Assembly (NCBI RefSeq): GCF_000687475.1
Contig: NC_057316.1
Span: 3,286,001-3,350,000, forward strand
Length of the DNA: 64,000 nucleotides
Reading direction: 5' to 3'
Source of the DNA: Ustilaginoidea virens
Taxonomy: Eukaryota > Ascomycota > Sordariomycetes > Hypocreales > Clavicipitaceae
Below are positions 26,114 to 37,828 of the stretch, piece by piece. The stretch's first letter is position 1. Each line of letters begins with the position of its first letter. A program made the position numbers and the translations under genes. The notes beneath the pieces were generated by a model that was not told the DNA's origin, ran no database searches, and saw nothing but the letters and a program-made list of their open reading frames with translations.

Positions 26114-26534
26114 GGCGGCCCTAAACGCCTAGCTGGAGGCCGGTCGACGGTTGAAACTCCTGGATCAATGTCAAGCCAATTTGGTTGATTTGCCGGGTGC
26201 TTGACATCAGCTTGGTGGACTTGCTGGTCAAAGTTCCTTGAATCCTGGAATGAATTGGTAGATAGAGGACAGAGGTGGCCGATATTTTGCCGGACGTCCT
26301 TCGCAAGAACAAGCCAGACTTCATCAAAAGGTTGGACATCACGTGAGAGAATTAGTGTTGCGCCTAACCCAAATAGGCCAGGAAAGCAGAAGCAGAGAGC
26401 TTCTTAGTGAGCAATCAATCATGCATTCTACCCAAGCCTCAACACCATCTCTCCTTGCCATTACAACTTTTCCCAGTCAAAATTCATACCGCTTACTCGC
26501 CCACATCTGATATCACATTTACATAGAAAACACC
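26114..26534. promoter_or_regulatory. Bidirectional promoter region NDUFS3 / NOT4
   Basis: Only 421 nt separate the two divergent start codons, so both promoters must lie here or overlap flanking leaders. No TATA box is obvious. Confidence 0.6.
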
Positions 26535-29126
26535 ATGGCGCCGCAAGATTCCTTCATAGAAGAGGAGGAAGACGTATGGTACGGTTATTTTCTCACACTT
26601 GCTCCTTTTCTGTTGAAGCGCGTCCATCAACATTAACTTGGGCGTGTGTGTCTGACGCCTTGATGCTTGCATGAGCTGACAAAGTTTTCAACCATAGCCC
26701 CTTGTGTATCGAGGAATTCGATCTCTCAGATCGAAATTTTCGACCATGCCCCTGCGGCTATCAGGTTTGCCATCATTCGCTCAACTCTTGTCGCGCCGTC
26801 TCCATGTGCTTACTCTTGCTATTTACCACAATAGGTCTGCCAGTTCTGCTTCAATAACATCAAGAACAATATGAATGGTCTGTGTCCGGCTTGCAGGCGG
26901 CCTTACGATGAGAAAACAATAGAGTGGAAGGTTGTCACCCAAGAGGAGTGAGTGCTGAGATGTGCTCCGTCTAATATTTTGCCATATGGACGCCATTCAC
27001 ACATGTTCTTGAGTTTGATGTGCTGCTAACACAACAGCTGCAGGGTTGCAGAATTTCGTGCCAATATTCAAAAGAACCAGAAGAAGCGAGCACAAGAGCA
27101 GCGACACAAAGAAGTCCAAAAACGTGAAGCCGAGAAAGAGAATCGCAAAAACCTCATCGGTGTACGTGTGGTTCAAAAAAATCTGGTTTACATCACAGGG
27201 CTTGCCCCCACAGTCCGTGAGGATGAATTGCTCAAAACGTTGCGAAAGCCGGAGTTTTTTGGACAATACGGCAATATTCAGAAAATATCCATAAGCAATC
27301 GAAAAAGCCCCGACGGCCAACATCATTCTCTTGGCATTTACGTTACCTTTGAAAAACCCGAGGAGGCCACGAAATGTATTCAAGCCGTTCACGGATCACA
27401 GAACGGCGACCGAGTATTAAAAGCTCAGCATGGCACGACCAAGTATTGTTCTGCGTGGTTGAAGAATGAGAAATGCAACAATCCAGGTTGCATGTTTCTT
27501 CATGAACAGGGAGATGAGGAGGACAGTTATACCCGCCAAGATTTGTCATCGATGAACAGTATCCATACGCAAAGACCGTTACCGGGAGGTGGTGGTTCCT
27601 CTCGCGCGCTTTCACGGCAACAAGGCTCTCAGCCAGCGCCTCCCCCACCTCCAGCCACTCAACCTATGATGCGCACTGCCAGCAAAGAAGAATTTGAGAT
27701 TGGTGTCGACTCGTCAGCGTTGCCATCGTCTGCTAACTGGGCTAGATTCCCGCAACAAAGTCGAAGGGGCAGCTGCGCTACCAGCGGTGCTGCGTCTAGC
27801 CCAGCCATTTCAACGTCCGTTCCGGCTCGGAATGAGCCTCCCCATGAAGTGGCCGACGACACGGAAACTTACCAGTCCGCTTCAAGCAAAGGAAAACAAC
27901 AAGCGGCGCCTTTGCCACCTAATATCTCGACAAGTGAAGAGTGTTCACGCAAAGGGCGGGAAAGCTCCCTTCTCGCGTTATTGAAAGCCCTCAATGGCTG
28001 CAGATTGCCTGTCGCTAGAGCAGGAAATGATGATGATGCTTCTCGGCCCATGTTTGATGTTCGTGGCGGCGAAAAGCGAAAGGCTATGCGTGAAGACGAA
28101 GAATCGCGCATTGACCAAGAAGACTCGGCGGATATCCATGCCGCATCCGAAGGCGAACCAGAAACTGGTGGTAGTATGGCGCTTGGTGGTGAGCCAGAGG
28201 ACCGAGAACATGTTGGCGACGGACTTGGCTTTGATCAGCGGCCATCGGCGACGCAACCGCCCGTTCAACGCGGAGGCACAGAGGCGCTCTATGGCGCCAA
28301 CACTGGCGGTTCTGGCTTCTCCCTCAACTCTGTGGGCATCGGCCGTTCTCTGACACCTCAGCAGCTCGCTGCTTTCCGATCTCAGACCGGCCTAGGCGAT
28401 CAGTTGTTATCCGCCCCAAGCATGTTCCAGAGCCCTGGACACAATCGTCAGTCCTCCCGCTTCAGTTTTGGGAATGAGAATGGGAATTCTACCACGAACG
28501 TCAAGTTAGCCGCCAACCCCAGGATAATGGCTCAACAGTCATCCATGATGCCGAGTTCTTTTCAGTCCCAGACGGGCAACCAATTCTATGGTAATTCAAT
28601 CCCCGGCCCACCACCTGGGTTAAAATCCAGCAATGCATCACCAAGCATGTTCGGCCAAGGATTCGGTGCCGGTTCAACTTTTGGCAACGTTGCCAAAGAT
28701 TCATCCAGTGACCTGCTCCAGGCTCTCATCGGTCGCAATAGAGGAGGCACAAGCCAGCCTTCAGATGCGGGAAAGCGTGAGTACATGATTTCTTCTTTTT
28801 CCAACCAATACCCACCATCCTCTACCTCCACCCCAGCTCCTGCTTCCGGCCTCCTGGCATCGCTCTATGGCAATCCTCCTGGAGCATTCCAAGACTTTGG
28901 TTCGAAGCAGAAGAAGAAGGGCAAGAAGCACAGACATGCTAACACTTCCTCCTCGGGGGGGAGTGGCTTAGTAGATCTTGCGGACCCGAGTATCCTGCAG
29001 GCAAGAATGCAGCTCCAGTCACAGAGCAATGCTGGAGTAGCTGGGCAAGGACTGTTCGGTGGTGGCCAGAGTCAAGGTGGGTATAATCCTAACATGATGT
29101 ACAACACTGGCTACGGGCGGTGGTAG
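26535..29126 (+). CDS. NOT4: CCR4-NOT complex E3 ubiquitin ligase NOT4 (N-terminal part or short isoform)
   Basis: RING E3 ligase of the CCR4-NOT complex, acting in mRNA decay and co-translational quality control. Exons 26535..26578, 26698..26764, 26835..26947 and 27044..29126 give 768 residues if read to the TAG at 29124. The C4C4 RING has Cys 15, 18, 32, 34, 39, 42, 54 and 57. A charged coiled coil (about 75-113), an RRM (about 121-205, LVYITGLAP) and a C-x8-C-x4-C-x3-H zinc finger (210-228) follow, the normal NOT4 order. The rest is disordered and Ser/Gln/Gly-rich. A 60-nt stretch at 28777..28836 (donor GTGAGT, acceptor CCCCAG) may be a frame-neutral intron. A donor at 29077 may link to the following open frame. 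Confidence 0.93.
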
Positions 29127-29943
29127 TTTGGATGAGATACACAACAGCAACGGGGACATGGCTTTTTCTCCTTTTTCTTCTTTCTTCTTCCTCTTTTTTT
29201 TCCTCTCAATCTTCGATTTCTCACGTTTTGTTCCCCTTTTTCCTCTTTGATATTTCGGACGAGCACTTTTACTTTCGCATTGAATGTGGTTCTTCCCCTG
29301 GTTTAGGCGTTTTACTGGCAGATTTCGGCGCGTTTACCGCAAGGGGTTGCTGCATCTGCTTCACGAAGCACAAGATATGCATATCTTCATTTGATCAGGC
29401 CGGCCTTTTGCGAAGTTGCTACGAACATCCCTCGGGCGAGGGTTAGCGGCAAGTTTGGCTCATGGCCTCTTATTTTTTTCTTTGTCCTTGGGATATCAGG
29501 ACCGGTACTGCGCGAAGAAGCAACGTCACCCCATCTACGACTATATTTTATTTTCCTCACGATATTTTCATCTCTTGCTGCGTTGGGCTTACGGGTCCCG
29601 TCACGATACGCTGGGATTGTCAAATCAGGCAAGCCATCATCGTCTTCCACAGAGCACGTTTCACGCACACATCCTCTCATGTACTTTAACTGTTCGCACA
29701 GATGCACACCTTCGGAGAGGGTAGCATCTTTGGTTAGAATATAGCAACACTGTCTATTCTCTCCAACTTTGCCATTCCCTTCATTGTCCCTTTCTGGAAG
29801 ACGATGATGGAAGCCGTAGCATGACTTCCTGCTATCATTTTGCATCATGTATTTAAGCCATGTTCCCATGTCGTAGACTTTTTTCTTGATGCTGACACTA
29901 CCCAATCGGCTTGTTTCTTTTGACTTTGAATAGCCTTATACAG
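29077..29943 (+). other. Candidate 867-nt intron or inter-gene spacer in the NOT4 locus
   Basis: A GTGGGT donor at 29077 and a TATACAG acceptor ending at 29943 would splice CAA-G to TT-ACT, keeping phase between the two NOT4 blocks. The stretch is T/C-rich just after the short-form stop codon and holds no convincing coding sequence. Unspliced RNA would end at the TAG at 29124. Confidence 0.45.
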
Positions 29944-32357
29944 TTACTGACGCAATGGGTCTTCTAGAGAACGACCTTCTTCCGCTGGATGACGCAGCGT
30001 TTTCGGTTGATGCATTGGTTTCGGACGAATCGCCTGGCGTGTTTTCTAGCCCCGGCTACGCTCTGGAAGCCGGCACGGCTTGTCCAGTGCCTCCTGGTTT
30101 CGCCATCCCTCCAACCATTGCGAACTCGCTTGCAAGCTCTCCGATATCATCTTTGGCGTCCCCTGTTGCCAGTCAATATCGGCACACGCATATTGTACCA
30201 GCATTACCTAAGGCACCGCTGCCACCTGGCTTGGACCAAGGCACGTTTACACCACAGCCGACGCCAAGAAAGTCGGCAGCCCTCAAGTCAGAAGCGAGGA
30301 GAAACAGAATGTCTGCGCCAGACGCCGAATCTTCAGACAATGTGGCTCCAGCACCTGCCACGGGAGAGCAAGGATCATCAGCACTGCAAGACGAGGATTT
30401 CCCGGCCTTGGGGTCTTCACGACCCAGCAAAGGCCAGTCTGGCAGCCCACACGCGCCCATCATCACTACTCCCAAACCTACTCCAGCAGCAAAGCGAGGT
30501 GCCGACAGAGTCTTGGACAAACCGTCAGATACCCAGAGACACCCGCCGCCGACAGCAAGCGTAGACGCCTCGAGCAAGAATTCCGTGACATTGGGCACGC
30601 AGGGGATGAACAAGGTCACCATGCCCGAGGACGCCCACATTAGGAACAAATCCGAGAAACCTGTCGAGTCCTCGTCTACTTTCCCTCCATTGCCTCCTCC
30701 CTCCATTGCCTCACCGTCACCAATGCAACGCAATACACCGCGAACACTTCGTGTCATGTCCATTCCCAAGAATGCTGACATGTCCGCGTCGTCTTCTCCT
30801 GTGCAGTCGGTGGCGTCCAAGGCCATTTCGATCTTTCATAGGCCAGACACTCCCATGAGCGAGATGGTGAGTGATACGGCTTCCATGGTATCAGCGTCTA
30901 TATCTGCATCTCGAGCCGGCTCACCTCCACCGAACAAAGTGGGTTCTGCGGCTGTTCGGAACACCACCAAGAGCCAGCAGCGCAAGCAGCGCAAGGAGGC
31001 TTTCAAACAGGATACGAAGACTATGGCAGAAATTACCAAATCAGAACCTGAGGAACACGCACCGGTCATTGGCAGAAAGAAGAAACAAAAGAAGGAGAAG
31101 GAGAAGACGGCTGCGTCGGTGGCCAGCCATCCAGAGACAGCGTCTTCGACGGCAGAGGAATTGAAGACACAGCCAACGTCATCGCAGCCGGATCAGGGCA
31201 AGGCCAAGGGACCTTATGAGGAACGCTCAAGGACCAGAACGATGCAGCAGAAGAAAATGTCCAAATCCAAGGTTAAAGAGAAGGAGAGGGAGAGGGAGAG
31301 GGAGAGGGAGAGGGAGAAGGAGAAGGAGAAGGGCAAGGAGAAAGCAACGCCGACTTCAGCCGCAGCAGCTACATCGTATCCAGCAGTATCGGCTCAAGCC
31401 GTACCTGTCGAGCCGATAGAATCGGCAGATCCGGCCGAGAGGCAGCAGTTTGGTCCTGCCTCAGTCTTTGCAGAGATACGGAATTCATTGTGGACATCGG
31501 CTGTCGAAAAGCTGCAGATACTGAAGCCGGTAAGCAGCAGCTCGTCACGGCCTGACCATCAACACGCCGCCAACTCTGCGACCCAGTCTGGCTACTGCAA
31601 AGACTGTGCCTGTAAGTGCGGAGAGATTCAAGACGAAGACCTCGCCGCCCTTCGAGCAGGCAAGCCCGTACGCAAACAGTTCCATGTCGACGGCAGCAGG
31701 ATGCTCATCACACCCAACGGGGATTGCATCCGCGGGCTGACGTCGGAAGAGGAAGATGATTTCCTGAATCTGCAGGCCGCCATCGCGGCGACAGCGGAGA
31801 ATCCCGGATCCTTTGTTGCTCCACGCCACCAGCCAGGCAGCGGCGCATTCTCCCTCATCAAGGGACGCGCCGTCCCGAATGGGCGTCCCAACATCTTCCC
31901 TACGAGTGCTCAGCCACAAGCGCAAGATCCGATTGGCAAGCTTCAGCAAGAAGACGCGCTCAGCTACATCAACCAATACGTGCTTCCGCGCCTCAACCTC
32001 GACGCCGCCAACATGGGCTTCCCAAAGGGAGCATCTCCTCTGCGCGATGCCGCCGCCGCCAGCCTCAACGCTCTAGCTCCCTACTTTTACGGCCCGGATG
32101 CCGCCGCTGGCGTGGGAATCTACAGCGCCCCCGACGGAGCTCGGGCAATGCAGGACTTTTCCCCTGGCGGCGGCGCGCCGGCCGCCGATGTGAGCAAGAT
32201 TGGTCCCACCAACGGCTTGGGCGGCATCTCCTTGATGAGCGTTGAAGATGCCGAGGTTCGGCTAGCCGCCGCCCGCAAGGAGACTGACAAGTTGGAGAAG
32301 GGCTTGAACGCAGTCATCAAGCGGAACAGGAGACTCTTGCTCGGGAGCAGCACCTAA
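29944..32357 (+). CDS. NOT4: NOT4 C-terminal region (continuation of NOT4, or a separate gene from ATG 29955)
   Basis: An 800-codon frame from the ATG at 29955, in the same phase as the preceding NOT4 block. From memory of the family, its content matches the C-terminal half of long NOT4 proteins of other filamentous ascomycetes: FSVDALVSDES near the start, ALQDEDFPALGS, SEMVSDTASMVSAS, KSQQRKQRKEAFKQ, EEHAPVIGRKKKQKKEK, RKQFHVDGSRMLITPNGDC, SYINQYVLPRLNL and a C-terminal helix (RKETDKLEKGLNAVIKRNRR). A Glu/Arg run from a GAGAGG repeat lies at about 31282-31320. There is no independent catalytic domain. If spliced to the upstream block at 29076/29944, NOT4 would be about 1555 residues. If independent, it would be a NOT4 tail expressed on its own, which would be unusual. 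Confidence 0.75.
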
Positions 32358-33043
32358 TCCCTGGGGTGCGATGAAGTAGGTCCTGGCCTTGGAAAAGTGG
32401 CCTCTCCCGAGCGAGCTGAGGAACGATGAAGTAAAATAAACCCGTGGGGCTTTTTCTTTTTCTTTCTTTCTTTCTTTCTTTCTTTCTTTTTTTTTATTTC
32501 TTGGCGTTTTTAATCTTCTTTTTTTCCTTTGGGAATGCTCCTCAAAACTATTACAAGGGTGAATGCTTAACAGCTTGACGGGGGAATGAATGCTAGGCGT
32601 TTGGTCTTTGGGAAACACTGTACGTCACTTACTGGAGGGCCAAGAGAGAATTAAAGGGAATTTGAGGGCGTCACGGTGCCAAGGGATCCCCCAGCGCAGC
32701 TGTTGAAATGCAGGGCAAAGCATGCCAGGTTTGCAAATAAGGGCATGCCCGCTCCGACGAGCTTATAGAGTAGAGTAGTTAGTTGTACGCCGTCAATTCT
32801 GAGGAAACCTTTTCAATAACCACGAACGGTGCGGACAAACTACCTCGTCATCATTTCCCTGTTGCTTCTTCATACGGAACAATGAGAAATGTCAACGACT
32901 GCAAAGAATATCTTGACAGGGCATCATCTCACTGGCCTTCTCAAAAACTAAAATTTACAGGACAAAAAAGAACAGAGAGACAAAAAGAAAGCTGCAGACG
33001 CCGTGAGCCCGTCCTATTACTACACAGTAACAAGTCTAAATCT
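32358..33043. other. Convergent intergenic region
   Basis: 3' flanks of NOT4 and TOK1. A TTTC-repeat tract lies at about 32452-32495. No coding sequence seen. Confidence 0.7.
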
Positions 33044-35542
33044 TCACGGCGACTCCGCATCCTCCTCGTCCACCTTTGTCTCCCACAACGACTCCTGCAG
33101 ACGTTCCATCAGTTTGTCTAGTATCCATTCGCTTTCTTCCTGCCCGCCCATTAGAGGACTACGCATTCCCACCCATGACCACTTGGTTTGGTCTTCATCA
33201 AGGCCAGGTTGAGAAGCTACATGGGCTGCTACAGAATTATGTTCGTCAACTTGTCCATGCAAGGCATGGCCGTCATGCTCGGGCTCGTTCTGGTGGCCGT
33301 GGCCGTTCTGGTGGCCGTGGCCGTGGCCGTCGCGGTGATCGCCATGGCGGTTGTGTTTTCCACGCCGACGGCGCTTGTGCTTCTTCTTAGGAACCACTTT
33401 GCGGTGAAACAAGGGGTCCCGCTCATCCTCTCCTATCAGGCCCAGATACCATGCCCACTCTTCAAATGTGTATCGGCGAGGCTCGGACTCTCTAAGATGC
33501 TGGCTGACAAGCTGGATCTCCTTGACGAGCAAGATGTGAAGATCCGTGCCTGTTGGCAAGTCACCGAGACGATCACGGACTTGTGTCAAAGAAGGGCGAC
33601 TAGCCGGGCTCGAAGCAGTCTTGCAAAGCTGGTGTTTGCCCTCGCGCTCGTCTGGGTCACTGTTGTGTGCGTGTGCACCGGGAGGTCCCATCTGCTGCTT
33701 CTTTGTATCGTCGACATCCTCGAGGTCTAATCCAGCAACAAGGGCTGGACGCTTACCTCTTCTCTTCTGCTCCTCGTCATCTCGAATGGCCGCCGTCGCA
33801 TTACGAAACACTCGCCCCAGAAACAAACGATTGGCAATGTATTTTAAATTCCCGACGAATCGCTCTTCACCAGGTAAAATGGTAATTGTTCCCACGCGTA
33901 ATGTTGCGTCCCGGACAAACTTCACCACCGTATCTCCAGCGTTCGAAATAAGCACAGTTATGGTGGGCAGTGCTAAAAGTGACCAAAAGACAAAAAATGA
34001 TTTCCCAGCATTTGATTTTGGTGTGCGATCGCCGTAACCTATAGTGGTGAAGGACACAAAGGAGAAATAAAAGGCGTCGAAATATGTCCATGCTTGGTAA
34101 GGCCTCTCGCAGCGCATGAAGATGACGGCGCCAACGAGCCACAAGAGTATCCAGACGCTGCCAGATACAATCATTGCCATCCATTTTCGCCGGTTCGATG
34201 CCTGTTGTTGGATCTTGCGCATCAGGAGGAACTCGGTTCGCCGGCGGTCAAACTCGTTTTGCGGTAAACCAGCGTTGTCTGCATCCCAGTCGGACGTGGC
34301 GTCAGTAACTATCGGGTTCAGAATCTCGTCCTGCCCGCGATTCGCCATGCTCTGGATGAATCTCCGTCGCTTCTTCTCCTCCATTCGGGCATCCAATCGA
34401 CGTCTTCCACGCTCGATAATCATGCTTCGAATCGAGCTAACGACAAGACCAAGGCTGATGACCCCAATGAGAGCATAGGGTATTAGCAGAGCCCTTCCCA
34501 GTGTCGTGGTGACGACAAAGTCACCGAATCCAACAGTAAAAAGGGTGACATCTGCCCAGTATACCGCATCCAGATAGTGCCATCCCTCTATCTTGGAAAA
34601 TATCAATGCACCTAAAAGAAGATACATGAGAAACAGTATCGTTTGGAGCATGAGCGTGCGTTGACTGGGGGTCAGGTTGAAGTCCTTATCATAATGTCCT
34701 GATGATGCTCCCCAAAACGTAACCACCATCAACGTAGCAACCACAAAGTAAAGTATGGCAGCCCAGATGCCGTAGTAAAATGCTTGAGACCAAACAAATT
34801 CAGATGGTGGCTCTAGGCCATCCATAAGGGGACCAGAAGCCGTGATATCCAGGGACATTAGGCATATGGCAGAGATGTACCTGGTTGAAGAAAGAGAATG
34901 TCAGATTACCAGCTGAAAGTTGTAAAATGCAGAAACTACAAGAAGACGACATGAGGGCCAGCCTACCACCCCACAATCGTGACCGGTTGAGCGATACTAA
35001 AGCGGACTCTTTTGGTCATGTTCAAAAAAAGAAAGGCATTGGAGACCAAAGCCATTGCCAGTTGAATTGCATTCACAATGGTCAACCTAGAAAACACACG
35101 TTAGCCATAGCGTTCGCTTCCTTGAGATGTGACGCAGAGACGAGTTCCGAGTTGCCAGACTGACATACCAGGCAGGATCATCCACAGCTGTAGCATCTTC
35201 GATGCTTTGACCAGGAAGTACGTGAAGTCGCCATCTGGATCCTAAAGCGCAGATGCTGAAAGCTGACGCCACTGGACCGAGAGTGGCTGCGATCATGGGA
35301 AACGCTGAAGAAGCAAACCACCATCGGCTAGAGCGGATTTAGCACCAACGCATGAACCTTGGGGGAAGCAAAGTAGGCTTGGGCAGGGGAATTTACCTGG
35401 GAATCAAGTGAGCCAAGTCGTTCTGAAACAGCAGCTCCCGGGAACGCTGGTGATCCGACTGCCGGGAGACGGCTTTCTCCACGTAGCTATCGGCAGCCTC
35501 GGCGTGCTGCGCAATGGCGGCTTTGTGCTGACCATGGTCCAT
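33044..35542 (-). CDS. TOK1: TOK1-type two-pore outward-rectifier potassium channel
   Basis: Fungal plasma-membrane K+ channel with eight helices and two pore loops. CDS complement(join(33044..34880, 34967..35086, 35169..35327, 35397..35542)), 753 residues. The junctions read LIPSRWWFASSAFPM, DDPAWLTIVNA and TIVGWYISAIC, with donors GTAAAT, GTATGT and GTAGGC. Four helices (about residues 55-200) precede the pore halves; selectivity filters are VGFGD (258-262) and IGYGD (422-426), both intact. The cytosolic tail ends with a His/Gly/Asp-rich stretch (about 675-720, HGHGHQNGHGHQ) after a basic KKKHKRRRRGKH patch. The start at 35542 is preferred; the frame is open upstream to an ATG at 35740. Confidence 0.95.
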
Positions 35543-36570
35543 TATGACTTGGACAAGGTCAAACACCAGCTGGTTAGACGAAACCGTGCTGCTGTTGCAG
35601 AGGACGTCGTCGAGCTGCCTCGGTATTGCATTGCAGAATTGAGACTTGAGGCAAGTCAAGAAGACGGAGAAGCCGGTTTGGGCGGAGAAAAGGTGCGAAT
35701 AGTTTCCGCTGAGGAAATCGGGGCTAGAAATTGCTGCCAACAGGAAATAACACTAGGTATTCTACTTTAAAAATACTCCGTAGGTGGTGGGTAGCTAGCT
35801 ACCTCGTTAGGGGTCAAGAGTAGAGCGACATAAGAATAACTGGGGAGATGGAGGAGGATGGATTTGGGTGTGAAGAAGACAAAGAAAACGCAGGATTCCC
35901 CGCAAGGGAACTACAAAAGGGAGGCGATGTTGGATTTCGAAAAGCGCCATTGACGTCCTCGGTATACTTGCCACAAGTGAAGCAGCAGTTGTAAGGATGG
36001 TGGGTCGCGCCTTCTCTCGTGGTCAGGGTTCAGGAAGCAGGGTCGGATCCACTTTTGCTGGGTCCCATTTACCTCGGTGGCTGCATTATCGGCATATCAG
36101 AGGTAGGAACGGTGCATTGTTTAGCACCAAAGCTTTGTCGACACAACCATCCTTTGCCCAGATATCGCGACACGATCTTGCCTTGGCTGCCAAAGTAGTC
36201 GCATTTGTTTCGGCGTTGGCATCACTGACATCTCTGGTATCACCAGCATCACCAGCATCACCAGCATCACCAGCATCACCAGCATCACCAGCATCACCAG
36301 CATCACCAGCATCACCAGCATCACCAGCATCACCAAGCATCACCAAGCATCACCAAGCGTCACTAGCATCACTAAGCATCACTAAGCATCACTAGCATCA
36401 CTAAGCATCTCTGAGGCCATGGTAATTTGAAAGGGCTCGTGCGTACCTCAGCGCTCAAGTTCTCAAATGCGCTTTTCTCGCAGGTCCAGAGACTTTGGCG
36501 GTGGCTTTCCTCACAGTGCTCCATGAGAAACTCAGCGGCTGGTGTTATATGCATCACCGGAGATTTCTCA
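35543..36570. other. Divergent intergenic region with minisatellite
   Basis: Space between TOK1 (-) and the hydrolase-like gene (+). It holds a TACTCCGTA motif at 35774 and a 9/10-nt minisatellite (36238-36410). A plus-strand frame from 35997 (MVGRAFSRGQGSGSRVGS onward) could be an upstream exon with an organelle-type leader, but I cannot show it is spliced in. Confidence 0.5.
36238..36410 (+). repeat. Minisatellite of CATCACCAG units shading into 10-nt variants
   Basis: About ten copies of the 9-mer CATCACCAG are followed by 10-mers CATCACCAAG and then CATCACTAAG/CATCACTAG, a gradient suggesting stepwise expansion and decay. Confidence 0.95.
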
Positions 36571-37828
36571 ATGGCTCGGTGGCAGCGGGCTGCCCCCCTG
36601 AACCTAACTCTCCTCCTACCGAGAGTATTCAGCACTGCCAGGTCGGAAAGGGTTGAGGTGAAATGTGGTTCTGGAGGTCATGTAACCATCGAGTCAGTCG
36701 TGTTCCGCCACATCATCAATACCTACGACTAACGCTAATTGACGCTTACATAGTTTGCTCAACATGTCTGAAGCTCCCTCTGTGGACATGCCATTATTGG
36801 TACATCTGCCTCCCTTCCCTTCACTAAGTGGCAGTCCATCTCCGCTCCCCACTTGTTTCGGGGCTCTCCCAGTTGCAAATATCAATTACCGCTGGAGGCC
36901 GTTTTCAAAACCCGCAGGCGAAGATGACCATTCCACCCCGTTGCATTGGCCAACGCCGGTTCACGATGCGGCAGTTGCCTTTACGTGGCTCGTGGCAAAC
37001 TTGTCCCCTCCTGGGAACACTCGACGCGACATCTACGTGTACGGGTCGTATTTGGGCGCCAGTTTGGCGGCGTCCTTGGCATTGACTGAAAGCCATTCGC
37101 ACGCTAGATTTGGTGTGAGAGGTTTCATGGCCTACAATGGAATCTATAACTGGACAATGTTCCTCCCAGACCATCGAATCAACAAGCCTCGAAGGAGCAA
37201 GGTGACCACAAGCACGCCAAGTCTGGCGGAGGGATCTCATCTTCACACGCTGCAGGAACAAATACCTGCCCTGTTCAACTTACCGTCGAACTTATTTGAT
37301 CCCTTTGCAAGCCCGAGCCTCTTTTTCCACAGTCCCGGGTTGCTTGTTCCACAGTCATTCCACATGACGGTGGAACAAGCGGCACTGTTGGACAGCATGA
37401 CCAGTGACGAGGAAGTTCCATTTGGATCCATCAAGGCGCCGCGTAAATCACATCTGGTATTCCCGCCTCGGAACTCCACTCTAAAGATACCGGAGACGCT
37501 TCTTTTATTCGACTCGGCACCGATGCTTACCCGAAAGAACATTGTTGAATCATCAACCAATCGAAGAAAGAAGCGGGCGGCTGCTCACAGCTTCAAAGCA
37601 CAAGCCACAGAGCTATCCGTTTTAATGCGACGAAGCGTAGATGGGGTGGAACTGGCAGAACGTAGAAAATGGGATGATGAAATCCACAATTTTGTAAATG
37701 AAGCTGCAACAAGAGTTCAGCTAGTCGAGACAGGTCCGGAGAAGGACCATGTACAGCTCAGTGAATCAGGACAAGATGCGATTGCGTCTTGGATGCAAGA
37801 TAGGTTAAATAAACTGCAAAGTTCCTAA
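36571..37828 (+). CDS. Alpha/beta-hydrolase-like protein with altered nucleophile elbow
   Basis: CDS join(36571..36692, 36754..37828), 398 residues. The 61-nt intron (donor GTCAGT, branch GCTAAT, acceptor TACATAG) joins SGGHVTI to DLLNMSEAPS. The fold is suggested by PLLVHLPPFPSL, an early strand, then ANINYRWRPF, then WPTPVHDAAVAFTWLV, and the elbow-like YVYGSYLGASLAASLAL. The elbow reads G-S-Y-L-G, with Tyr where the catalytic Ser of G-x-S-x-G would sit, so hydrolase activity is doubtful. A start at 36523 (16 residues longer) is possible. The short N-terminus (MARWQRAAPLNLTLLLPRVF) looks like a mitochondrial leader. Substrate unknown. Confidence 0.8.

Noticed and set aside
29387..29905. 172-codon minus-strand frame in the NOT4 spacer
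   Set aside because: No recognisable motif and it lies antisense to the candidate NOT4 intron; the coding character is weak.
35997..36395. 132-codon frame ending in a Ser-Pro-Ala run
   Set aside because: The second half is the minisatellite. The first half could be an organelle leader, but no convincing splice to the hydrolase-like gene could be shown.
36238..36410. CRISPR-like array
   Set aside because: Direct tandem 9-10-nt units without spacers in a eukaryotic genome.
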